Source of the DNA: a virus
IMG/VR virus record: IMGVR_UViG_3300005528_000050
Location: 1-64,000 of that record
Reading direction: 5' to 3' (one strand)
Length of the DNA stretch: 64,000 nt
Below, piece after piece: positions 14,133 to 20,460 of the stretch (positions within the stretch are counted from its first letter, which is position 1; every line of letters begins with the position of its first letter). The position numbers and the translations under genes were made by a program. The notes under the pieces are model-generated. The model was not told where the DNA came from. It worked only from the letters and a program-made list of their open reading frames with translations, and made no database searches.

Positions 14133-14723
14133 ATGGGATACACAACCGATTTCGAAGGTGGATTTGAATTCAGTCGTCCACTTACTAGTGATGAAAAGAA
14201 TTACATCACCAAGTTCAACAACACTCGTAGAATGAAACGAAATGTTGAGAAACTCTATGAGTTATTTAAGGGTGAACACGGAAACCCTTTTCTACCAAAA
14301 GAAGAAACCTACGGAAACGATGGTGAATACTTTGTTGGTGGTAATGGGTTCGCAGGTCAAGACAAGGATGATAGTATTGTCGATTACAATACACCTCCAG
14401 GTCAACTAGATTTTCTAACAACTAACTACAACGAAAGGTGGACACAAAATGATTTGAGAACACGAGAGGGTAAATGTCAACCTGGTTTATGGTGTCAGTG
14501 GACTACGGATGAAAATGGAACTCATCTAATATGGGATGGTGGTGAGAAGTTTTACAACTACGTTGAGTGGTTGAAATATATCATCAATCATTTCTTTGAG
14601 AAGTGGGGTGTGAAATTAAATGGTGAGGTTTATTGGAAAGGCGAGGATGGTGAGGACATGGGTAAGATTGTTGTAAAGGACAACTGGGTCACAGTAAAAT
14701 ACGCGAGGATTACTTATGATTGA
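14133..14723 (+). CDS. Conserved phage hypothetical protein (196 aa)
   Basis: Starts MGYTTDFEGGFEFSRPLTSDEK, then TRRMKRN, GGNGFAGQDKDDSIVDYNTPPG, CQPGLWCQWTTDENG, WDGGEKFYNYVEWLKYIINHF and LNGEVYWKGEDGEDMG. This pattern is common in phages of many hosts; function unknown. Trp-rich and acidic, probably cytosolic. Monocistronic. Confidence 0.9.
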   Translation: MGYTTDFEGGFEFSRPLTSDEKNYITKFNNTRRMKRNVEKLYELFKGEHGNPFLPKEETYGNDGEYFVGGNGFAGQDKDDSIVDYNTPPGQLDFLTTNYNERWTQNDLRTREGKCQPGLWCQWTTDENGTHLIWDGGEKFYNYVEWLKYIINHFFEKWGVKLNGEVYWKGEDGEDMGKIVVKDNWVTVKYARITYD

Positions 14724-14740
14724 TTGGTTTAAGGAGAGAA

Positions 14741-14764
14741 CCCCACAGAAATGTGGGGTTTTTT
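14741..14764 (+). terminator. Rho-independent terminator
   Basis: CCCCACAGAAATGTGGGG plus T-run, same as at 4716. Confidence 0.85.
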
Positions 14765-14803
14765 ATTAAAAACCTCGTACACATATATTATGGGATGGAC
14801 ATT

Positions 14804-14816
14804 GATTTAGGTTGGC
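14804..14816 (+). repeat. Boundary element, 63-nt module copy 2
   Basis: GATTTAGGTTGGC; module copy 2 spans 14805-14867. Confidence 0.75.
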
Positions 14817-14834
14817 AACAAAGTTGAAAATAAA

Positions 14835-14866
14835 TTTGGTATAAAAGAAAAATTGTTATATCTTTG
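14835..14866 (+). promoter_or_regulatory. Bacteroidetes-type promoter (module copy 2)
   Basis: TTTGGTATAAAAG and TATCTTTG. Confidence 0.85.
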
Positions 14867-14886
14867 TATTACTAAAACATTTTATT

Positions 14887-15198
14887 ATGTACAAGAAAAA
14901 AATTCAAGACCTACAAGAGGAAATAATCAAAAAAATTAAAAACAAATGTTCGACCATTATTGGTGAGAACCAACAAATCACATTTAGAAATGTGTTTGGA
15001 GTTTGGGTTACCGAAGGTATGTACGAAGATGATGGTAGAGTTCAATACGCGGCGTATGGAATATTACCTGATGGTACTGTGATGTCGGAAAGTTTTGGTG
15101 ATAGTATAGAACTCTCGTTAGTTGAATTGGACATATATGAACTCGCACACATCATAGACATCCTTGAGTCGGATGACTTTACCGTCGAGGACATTTAG
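14887..15198 (+). CDS. Hypothetical protein (103 aa)
   Basis: N-terminal charged helix (MYKKKIQDLQEEIIKKIK), then strands with VFGVWVTEGMYEDDGRV and GILPDGTVMSESFGDS, then an acidic C-terminal helix. No family recognised. Its stop TAG is inside a boundary element that starts the next module. Confidence 0.82.
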   Translation: MYKKKIQDLQEEIIKKIKNKCSTIIGENQQITFRNVFGVWVTEGMYEDDGRVQYAAYGILPDGTVMSESFGDSIELSLVELDIYELAHIIDILESDDFTVEDI

Positions 15199-15204
15199 TT
15201 TGGC
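15193..15204 (+). repeat. Boundary element containing a stop codon, 63-nt module copy 3
   Basis: ATTTAGTTTGGC; TAG ends the preceding gene; module copy 3 spans 15193-15255. Confidence 0.75.
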
Positions 15205-15222
15205 AACAAAGTTGAAAATAAA

Positions 15223-15254
15223 TTTGGTATAAAAGAAAAATTGTTATATCTTTG
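15223..15254 (+). promoter_or_regulatory. Bacteroidetes-type promoter (module copy 3)
   Basis: TTTGGTATAAAAG and TATCTTTG; the ATG follows four bases later, so the mRNA should be leaderless. Confidence 0.85.
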
Positions 15255-15258
15255 TATT

Positions 15259-15561
15259 ATGAAAAAAGAAAAAGTAATCCACTCGGTATCATCTCACTTG
15301 AGAGATAAGTCATATGAGATGAGAATTATTCAAAATGAGAATAATGTCAAATTGAAAATGACCTACGAAGCGTACAACGCACAAGAAAGGTTTACAGGTG
15401 AACAATTCATCAATGGTAAATGGGAACACACATTTGGAATGTTGGATTTGGGTGTTCTACCTGATAAGTCAATCTACGTGTGTAGTGAAGGAAAAAGAGA
15501 AGATAAGGCCGAAAAGTTATTTGGTCTTGGTACAAAATTGTTTAACATCTTAAATCAATAA
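15259..15561 (+). CDS. Hypothetical protein (100 aa)
   Basis: Starts MKKEKVIHSVSSHLRDKSYEM. Beta-rich middle (NVKLKMTYEAYNAQERFTG), then a C-terminal helix. No family recognised. Leaderless start immediately behind the -7 box. The next gene begins four bases after its stop. Confidence 0.8.
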   Translation: MKKEKVIHSVSSHLRDKSYEMRIIQNENNVKLKMTYEAYNAQERFTGEQFINGKWEHTFGMLDLGVLPDKSIYVCSEGKREDKAEKLFGLGTKLFNILNQ

Positions 15562-15565
15562 TACA

Positions 15566-16111
15566 ATGGGATTAGACATGTATCTCAAGAAGAAAACCTA
15601 TGTGAAAAATTGGTCACATATGGAACCCGAACAACTTCACAAGGTGACAGTTAAGAAGGGTGGGAAAGTAGTTAAGGAAATTCAACCCGACAGAATTTCA
15701 TCCATCGAGGAACAGGTGGCGTATTGGAGAAAGGACAACCACATCCACGCATGGTTTGTAAACAATGTACAGGACGGTGAGGACGATTGTGGTGAGTATT
15801 ATGTAGACCGCGAAAAACTCAAAGAGTTGGTGGATACCTGTGGGAAAGTTAGAGCAACCCTGAAAAATTCTCCGACGAAGAAGGTTCAGGTGAAAGTTGG
15901 TTGGCAAGGTGGTAAGGAATTGTATGAGGACATCGATGTCTACACCGACACCGAACTTGCGGAAGAACTACTACCAACCCAAGCAGGTTTCTTTTTCGGG
16001 GGAACTGAATATGATGAGTGGTATCTAAAAGGTTTAGAAGATACCATCAAACAAATCACTCCCTTATTAGAGGAAAAGGAAGGAGATTTCTACTACCAAT
16101 CATCCTGGTAA
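15566..16111 (+). CDS. Conserved phage hypothetical protein, MGLDMYL type (181 aa)
   Basis: Starts MGLDMYLKKKTYVKNW and shows EEQVAYWRKDNHIHAWFVNNVQ, DDCGEYYVDREKL, QAGFFFGGTEYDEWYLKGL and a C-terminal YYQSSW. This is one of the most widespread uncharacterised phage families. The conserved YWRK.N.IH and FFFG..YDE blocks may form a nucleotide or metal site (inference). Cotranscribed with the preceding gene. Confidence 0.92.
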   Translation: MGLDMYLKKKTYVKNWSHMEPEQLHKVTVKKGGKVVKEIQPDRISSIEEQVAYWRKDNHIHAWFVNNVQDGEDDCGEYYVDREKLKELVDTCGKVRATLKNSPTKKVQVKVGWQGGKELYEDIDVYTDTELAEELLPTQAGFFFGGTEYDEWYLKGLEDTIKQITPLLEEKEGDFYYQSSW

Positions 16112-16119
16112 AAAAATAA

Positions 16120-16155
16120 AAAGAGGATATCGTTTGGTAAAATGGTATCCTCTTT
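16120..16155 (+). promoter_or_regulatory. Inverted repeat wrapped around a promoter's -33 box
   Basis: AAAGAGGATA at 16120-16129 pairs with TATCCTCTTT at 16146-16155; the loop contains TTTGG and the 3' arm abuts the -7 box. It could be a terminator for the upstream unit, an operator, or both. Confidence 0.6.
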
Positions 16156-16164
16156 ATACCTTTG
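16133..16164 (+). promoter_or_regulatory. Bacteroidetes-type promoter embedded in a hairpin
   Basis: TTTGGTAAAATGG and TACCTTTG; serves the 16195-17865 unit. Confidence 0.75.
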
Positions 16165-16194
16165 TATTAATGAACAGCTTAAAATAGATAGATT

Positions 16195-16809
16195 ATGCCG
16201 AACTGGTGTCAAAACTCAATAACAATAACAGGTACTGAAGAGCAGATTGGTTTGCTCACTCGTATCCTTAATGATGTTCCAAAGTCCGAACCTGAAAAGT
16301 GTATCGTGTTTGAGTCCTTAATCGGTCGTGAACCTGAAATTAGTAAAGAAGAATACGAACAAGGTGGATGGTATAATGCAAACACCAGTTGGTATGGTAC
16401 CAAATGGGATGTGTCATACGCCGACTGCAACTTCACTTTTGAGAAGGATGTTATCTATATGTCACCTGATACGGCGTGGTCACCACCAATAAACTTTGGT
16501 GTTGTATTACACAAGATGTATGGTGTGGATGTGGAGTTGTTCTACTCGGAGGGTGGAAGTGATTTCTGTGGCAAAACAACCATTAATCAAAACGGAGTGG
16601 TTGAGGATGATTATGGTTATCTCGAAGGTAACTATCGTTTTGACGAAGAATACTTTTGGGAATCCCTTTTCCAAAATGAGATGGAATATGCAATCGATAA
16701 CGAAACTAGTGTTGATGACTTCGTTGCACAATTCCCTTATGTGGATACGGAAGACGCAAAAGAAATCCGTAGAATATACGAAGAAGAACTAAAGGAAAAA
16801 GTAAAATAA
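16195..16809 (+). CDS. YubB/Api92-like ferredoxin-fold protein (204 aa)
   Basis: The N-terminus MPNWCQNSITITGTEEQI is the hallmark of the DUF1281/Api92-like family (plasmid YubB, phage APSE Api92), followed by FESLIG..PEI, NTSWYGTKWDV, FEKDVIYMSPDTAWSPPINF and a VELFYSEGGSDFCG strand pair. The core is a ferredoxin-like fold of unknown function. The acidic C-terminus (EEYFWESLF onward) is an addition. First gene of a four-gene run. Confidence 0.92.
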   Translation: MPNWCQNSITITGTEEQIGLLTRILNDVPKSEPEKCIVFESLIGREPEISKEEYEQGGWYNANTSWYGTKWDVSYADCNFTFEKDVIYMSPDTAWSPPINFGVVLHKMYGVDVELFYSEGGSDFCGKTTINQNGVVEDDYGYLEGNYRFDEEYFWESLFQNEMEYAIDNETSVDDFVAQFPYVDTEDAKEIRRIYEEELKEKVK

Positions 16810-16815
16810 ATTCAT

Positions 16816-17076
16816 ATGGAAGATTTGAAAATATTATCGACAGCAGAACCTCAAGAAGAATTAACCTACCAAGAATGGGTAGACGCATTGAGAACTCAAG
16901 AGAATGTCATTGTTTCATCCAAATACCACGCAAGAACCATCGAGCAACGGATTAAAGTTGATGAAGCAATTCAAATGAAAAGAGAAATGGAAAACTCTGA
17001 AGTAAAATTTTCCGACGGGACAGCCGAACCCCGAATTTTGTTTGGCATGTTAAAATCTGTATTAAACTTCTTTTAA
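16816..17076 (+). CDS. Hypothetical protein with a boundary element in its 3' end (86 aa)
   Basis: Helical, starts MEDLKILSTAEPQEELTYQEW. The last 14 residues (ILFGMLKSVLNFF) are encoded by an AATTTTGTTTGGC element and its downstream sequence, so the present C-terminus may have arisen by fusion at this element. No family recognised. Seven bases behind the preceding gene, six before the next. Confidence 0.75.
   Translation: MEDLKILSTAEPQEELTYQEWVDALRTQENVIVSSKYHARTIEQRIKVDEAIQMKREMENSEVKFSDGTAEPRILFGMLKSVLNFF
17034..17046 (+). repeat. Boundary element inside a gene
   Basis: AATTTTGTTTGGC read through in frame as NILFG-like codons near the end of the 86-aa gene; 30 bases before its stop. Confidence 0.6.
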
Positions 17077-17081
17077 AGATT

Positions 17082-17561
17082 ATGGGACGAGTAAATAAAA
17101 CAATCGAGGGTGTCTTCATTGACATCGTAGGGTCAAAGAGTGAACTGAGTTCATATGACCAATTCATCAACCACGGTGATGGTAAGAAATATTCTAAGGA
17201 GCTTAAAGAGCTCACTGGTTTATATAAGAACTTAATCACTGAGAGTAAATTAACATTCGAAAAACTAGCATCACTCGAGGAGATTATAATCCAAATGAGA
17301 ATTCGTGAGGACCTCAGTGATATCAAGTTGACTCAAGTTCGTGAGTACATCTACGCAAGGACTCCTTTCTACCGTAAGGATAAGAAGTCAAAAGATGTCC
17401 GTGTTATTGTCGACAAGATTGAGTTTCACCCTGAGGAGGATTTGGAGATTTTGTCTGGCGACAAGGAGTTCATGACCAAAGCCAAGATGAAGTTAGCTCA
17501 GGCTATGGACCTCGAGATTGAGGAAAACATCCGAGTATTCAAATCAACATTTAAAAAGTAG
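17082..17561 (+). CDS. Hypothetical protein (159 aa)
   Basis: Starts MGRVNKTIEGVFIDIVGSKSEL; mostly helical and charged, with a likely coiled coil around residues 40-75 and a segment YARTPFYRKDKKSKDVRVIVD. No family recognised. Third gene of the 16195-17865 run; four bases separate its stop from the next start. Confidence 0.83.
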   Translation: MGRVNKTIEGVFIDIVGSKSELSSYDQFINHGDGKKYSKELKELTGLYKNLITESKLTFEKLASLEEIIIQMRIREDLSDIKLTQVREYIYARTPFYRKDKKSKDVRVIVDKIEFHPEEDLEILSGDKEFMTKAKMKLAQAMDLEIEENIRVFKSTFKK

Positions 17562-17565
17562 AGGT

Positions 17566-17865
17566 ATGAAAACAGAAACAATTTCAACAGGTATTGGACT
17601 CTCAATTTACAAAGGTGATTGGGATGGAGCACAGTGGACACTTACTGGTTTCCCTAAAAAAGAAGCAATTGGTCACGACTACGACTCTGCCTATGACTTC
17701 GAGGACTGTGTCAAGAGAAACATCAATTGTAGTGGAATCGATTTTGACAGTGAGTATTGTCAGTTCTACGCATACGCAAAGACCAAAGCTCGTTTGGTGA
17801 GTTTTGCAAACCAAATCAAGAAACACTTTGAGAAAGCAAAGCAACTGAAGGAGGAGATGTACTGA
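17566..17865 (+). CDS. Hypothetical protein (99 aa)
   Basis: Starts MKTETISTGIGLSIYKGDWDGAQWTLTGFPKKEAIG, with DFEDCVKRNINCSGIDFDSEYCQFYAYAKT and a C-terminal charged helix. Acidic and Cys-containing. Preceded by GAGGT, one of the few Shine-Dalgarno-like sequences here, which supports the ATG at 17566. Confidence 0.82.
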   Translation: MKTETISTGIGLSIYKGDWDGAQWTLTGFPKKEAIGHDYDSAYDFEDCVKRNINCSGIDFDSEYCQFYAYAKTKARLVSFANQIKKHFEKAKQLKEEMY

Positions 17866-17877
17866 ATTTAGATTGGC
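17865..17877 (+). repeat. Boundary element
   Basis: AATTTAGATTGGC directly after the preceding stop codon. Confidence 0.6.
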
Positions 17878-17880
17878 AAA

Positions 17881-17910
17881 AATATTCTAGAAAAATTTGG
17901 AATATTCTAG
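17881..17910 (+). promoter_or_regulatory. Direct repeat around a -33 box (operator candidate)
   Basis: AATATTCTAG occurs at 17881 and again at 17901, exactly two helical turns apart, on either side of the TTTGG -33 box. Confidence 0.45.
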
Positions 17911-17927
17911 TAAATGTATTAATTTTG
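17896..17927 (+). promoter_or_regulatory. Bacteroidetes-type promoter
   Basis: TTTGGAATATTCTAG and TAATTTTG; serves 17957-19830. Confidence 0.7.
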
Positions 17928-17956
17928 AATATAGAACATTAAAAATCAATAGGTGT

Positions 17957-18559
17957 ATGACAAACAAAATCAAATTAGGAACTGAGGTCGTAGTATCCGA
18001 CCCTTGTTACACAATCCCAACCTGGTGTCAGGGAATTGTTAGTGGTGTTAAACCCGGTATGTATGACACCTATGTTAAGCGTCACGACTGTGGTGATTGG
18101 GGTATCCGAAGTTCAATGATACTTGTCATACACGAGGACCATAAAGACGACAAACTGGTTTGGAAAGATTATCCTGCAACCATCGGTGTCGACTCAGGTC
18201 AGTGTGGAATCTTCTCCAAAGAATCTTACCGTGACGACTCTATTACAGAACGAATCGGTTTGGGAGATGGTGACATTTCATTCTTTGGTGTAACACCTTG
18301 GAAAGAAATGACCGAGGCCCGTGAGGAAGAACAAGGTGAAAAATGGTACATCAGTATGTGTTCTCGTACCTTGGGTGATAGTCGATACGGTGTGTATGAC
18401 GAGGGAGTAGTTTCTTCATCTGGTTTTGGTGATGGTTCTTACACATTATATGTTGCAAAGAAAAGAGGAAAGATTATTGCAATGTGTGTTGACTTCGCGG
18501 TGGAGGAAGACGAAGTAATTGATTTTGAATTTTTTCGTGATATCCATATTGAGAAGTAA
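17957..18559 (+). CDS. DUF4241-like protein (200 aa)
   Basis: Shows VVVSDPCYTIPTWCQG near the N-terminus and IGVDSGQCGIFS near residue 90, followed by a C-terminal block GDGSYTLYVAKKRGKIIAMCVDF, matching the DUF4241 pattern (DPC.. and VDSG..G). Function unknown. First gene of the six-gene run to 19830. Start placed 29 nt after the -7 box; the longer frame would begin inside it. Confidence 0.85.
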   Translation: MTNKIKLGTEVVVSDPCYTIPTWCQGIVSGVKPGMYDTYVKRHDCGDWGIRSSMILVIHEDHKDDKLVWKDYPATIGVDSGQCGIFSKESYRDDSITERIGLGDGDISFFGVTPWKEMTEAREEEQGEKWYISMCSRTLGDSRYGVYDEGVVSSSGFGDGSYTLYVAKKRGKIIAMCVDFAVEEDEVIDFEFFRDIHIEK

Positions 18560-18583
18560 TAAATTTTATTTAGATTTGGAGTT

Positions 18584-18874
18584 ATGAAAAAAATATTATT
18601 TATATCAGCACTTGGATTAGTTGGTTGTGGAACCAATCGAACATATATCCAACACGGGGACAAGGCATTAGTAAGTGGACACAAAGTTTACTTTATCGAT
18701 TGCAACATAACCCGAGAAGTAATTAAACCCCAATGGGATAAAGGTTCATATGGTGATACCATGAAGGTATACTTAGTGGATACACTGACATTTATGAATA
18801 TGTGTAGAAAAGCATCACCATGTGGATGTTCACCAGCAGGAACAACCGCAAATAAAACTGTAACAAAAACTTAG
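18584..18874 (+). CDS. Small lipoprotein (96 aa)
   Basis: Signal sequence MKKILFISALGLVGC with lipobox LVGC, so the mature protein would start at Cys 15 and be anchored in the membrane. The mature part ends in a Cys/Gly/Pro-rich motif (CRKASPCGCSPAG) that could form disulfides or bind metal. No family recognised. It may alter the host surface. Confidence 0.82.
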   Translation: MKKILFISALGLVGCGTNRTYIQHGDKALVSGHKVYFIDCNITREVIKPQWDKGSYGDTMKVYLVDTLTFMNMCRKASPCGCSPAGTTANKTVTKT

Positions 18875-18878
18875 TATT

Positions 18879-19340
18879 ATGTTCAATACACAGAAACCTC
18901 AAGAACCGATTCACATATTCACCCCATCTCAGTGGTTGAATATTGGTTGGCTGGCCATGGTACCAGCAACTTACTTCGTACACCCATATGCATGTGCATT
19001 GGCGGTAGTCATCTATATCTACAAATATTTCGAAGTAGATTGTTGGAGGTATGAATTCTATGATGACTGTGTAATTGAACGAAAAGGGGTCTTCAGTGTG
19101 ACTCGAGAATCTGTGAACTATTTCAGGATTAAATCTGTAATGGTCGACGAACCATTTTGGATGAGATTACTTGGACTGTCTGTTGTTCGAGTTATTACTT
19201 CAGAGCAATTTAAACAGCAACTAATATTTCAAGCCGTACCACACGGTGAAGGTATTCAAGCGTTTTTACAGCACAACGCAAGAGTGGAGAGACAAAATAT
19301 GGGAATTAGGGATTTTGATGTATTCAATACTCACCTGTAG
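18879..19340 (+). CDS. Membrane protein with bacterial PH-like domain (153 aa)
   Basis: Two membrane segments at residues 20-55 (WLNIGWLAMVPATYFVHPYACALAVVIYIY) are followed by a bPH2/YdbS-like domain: YEFYDDCVIERKGVFSVTRESVNYFRIKSVMVDEPFWMRLLG..VRVIT. This order is typical of DUF304/YdbS-type proteins, which are rare in phages. Four bases behind the lipoprotein gene; both act at the envelope. Confidence 0.85.
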   Translation: MFNTQKPQEPIHIFTPSQWLNIGWLAMVPATYFVHPYACALAVVIYIYKYFEVDCWRYEFYDDCVIERKGVFSVTRESVNYFRIKSVMVDEPFWMRLLGLSVVRVITSEQFKQQLIFQAVPHGEGIQAFLQHNARVERQNMGIRDFDVFNTHL

Positions 19341-19354
19341 CAATATTTAAAGTC

Positions 19355-19513
19355 ATGATAGTAGTAGAACCACGGATTCAGGAACAGTTCATGAGGATAG
19401 CAATGGCTAGACTTAATAAGAAATATTGTTTTAAACCTCAAAGGTTAGCAATGGCGGCCAAGATGTTTTCACAATATTTGCAACGTTTGGAAGAAAGGGG
19501 GAAGAGTAAATGA
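19355..19513 (+). CDS. Small basic hypothetical protein (52 aa)
   Basis: Starts MIVVEPRIQEQFMRIAMARLN, strongly helical and basic (NKKYCFKPQRLAM, QRLEERGKSK). Its TGA overlaps the next ATG (ATGA), which supports both genes. Too short for most gene callers. Function unknown. Confidence 0.65.
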   Translation: MIVVEPRIQEQFMRIAMARLNKKYCFKPQRLAMAAKMFSQYLQRLEERGKSK

Positions 19514-19830
19514 AACTCTTCATCAGGGACAAGGTATACTTCACGGACCCTACCACAGGTGAAATAATAGAAGACACCATTACCGACGTTAATGACAACG
19601 TAGTGATGGGAAAGAAATTCAACTTGACTGATTTATATTGGAAGGGTGAGTTAAACGTATATAGGTTAGAGTGTCACATATGTGGATTCAGTATACCAGC
19701 ACCTCTATCGCAATTTCAGGTAGATGGAATAAAAGGTAAGCAGCAATTATTACCATCCACATGTGGTGTATGTTTAGAAGAGTCACGGTACCCTGATAAC
19801 CCTGAGGAGGGAATCATACTGTGGATTTAG
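19510..19830 (+). CDS. Putative zinc-binding hypothetical protein (106 aa)
   Basis: Two CxxC pairs, CHIC near residue 54 and CGVC near residue 85, are spaced to bind one zinc ion. The N-terminal half is beta-rich (VYFTDPTTGEIIEDTITDV). Translationally coupled to the 52-aa gene. Its TAG stop is part of a boundary element. Confidence 0.8.
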   Translation: MKLFIRDKVYFTDPTTGEIIEDTITDVNDNVVMGKKFNLTDLYWKGELNVYRLECHICGFSIPAPLSQFQVDGIKGKQQLLPSTCGVCLEESRYPDNPEEGIILWI

Positions 19831-19836
19831 TTTGGC
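19824..19836 (+). repeat. Boundary element containing a stop codon
   Basis: GATTTAGTTTGGC; TAG ends the preceding gene. Confidence 0.7.
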
Positions 19837-19866
19837 ATTAGTTCTTTGAAAGATTTTTTTATAGGA

Positions 19867-19898
19867 TTTGGTTTTTAGGATTTTCTTGTGTATATTTT
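19867..19898 (+). promoter_or_regulatory. Atypical promoter
   Basis: TTTGG at 19867 with TATATTTTAT about 24 bases later instead of TAnnTTTG; precedes the basic Lys/Ala-rich gene. Confidence 0.45.
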
Positions 19899-19919
19899 AT
19901 ATATCAAAATCAATATATT

Positions 19920-20189
19920 ATGGCAACAAAGAAGTCCACAACTAAAAAACCCGCCAGCAAACCAGCGGCGAAACCAGCTCCAGCCCCCAAAAAGGGTGGG
20001 AAGAAAGCAGTAGCAGCTCCGGCTATGAAAACAACCGTAAGTACTTACGTACCTGTTTCACACCACATCTACTATGATGGTTTCTCTTACCGTGTACGTG
20101 CTAGCGTTAACGGAACCCGTTACTCTCAGAACTTCTCCTCCAAGAAGAAAGCTTTCGAGTTCCGTAAGAGTATCTTGAGTAATATGTAA
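19920..20189 (+). CDS. Histone-like Lys/Ala/Pro-rich protein with AP2-like DNA-binding domain (89 aa)
   Basis: Residues 1-36 are low complexity, Lys/Ala/Pro-rich as in histone H1-like or AlgP-type tails. Residues 47-85 (HIYYDGFSYRVRASVNGTRYSQNFSS, then KKKAFEFRK) look like a three-stranded AP2/arm-type DNA-binding domain. It may coat or bind phage or host DNA. Codon use in the tail is GC-richer than neighbours. Monocistronic with strong terminator. Confidence 0.85.
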   Translation: MATKKSTTKKPASKPAAKPAPAPKKGGKKAVAAPAMKTTVSTYVPVSHHIYYDGFSYRVRASVNGTRYSQNFSSKKKAFEFRKSILSNM

Positions 20190-20213
20190 TAGACGACTCA
20201 AGTCTCTTAACCA

Positions 20214-20248
20214 AATCCTGTGATTAACGTCACGGGATTTTTTTTTTA
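20214..20248 (+). terminator. Rho-independent terminator
   Basis: AATCCTGTGA-TTAACG-TCACGGGATT with a long T-run. Confidence 0.88.
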
Positions 20249-20281
20249 ATGAGAATCCTGACGACGGGACCTGAGATGGTC

Positions 20282-20454
20282 AATTTAGTTTGGCGGAAAG
20301 GTTGTTTAGACAATTGATGTTGTAACAATAAATCCACCGATTTAGTTTGGCGGAATCAGAATCCTCAGAATCGTCCGACGGTACCGATTTTGTTTGGCAC
20401 AAACTAACTAACACTTGTTAGTTCAGGGACCTGAGGAGGTCGATTTAGTTTGGC
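20282..20454 (+). repeat. Tandem array of four GTTTGGC elements without genes
   Basis: Copies at 20282-20294, 20339-20351, 20386-20398 and 20442-20454, spaced 57, 47 and 56 bases. Two follow GACC...GGTC hairpins; one follows CGGTACCG. Between copies 3 and 4 lies a CTAAC...GTTAG dyad. No reading frame of note in the array. Confidence 0.8.
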
Positions 20455-20460
20455 GGGGGA

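Noticed and set aside
323-20454. Interpretation of the repeated element as integron attC sites
   Set aside because: The core GTTTGGC is close to, but not, the GTTRRRY consensus (T at position 4), the arms are in the wrong order for attC, most copies stand alone, the genes carry their own promoters, and no integron-type integrase is seen here.
323-20454. CRISPR-like repeat array
   Set aside because: Copies are only 9-14 bases long, irregularly spaced over 20 kb and interrupted by genes; no cas genes.
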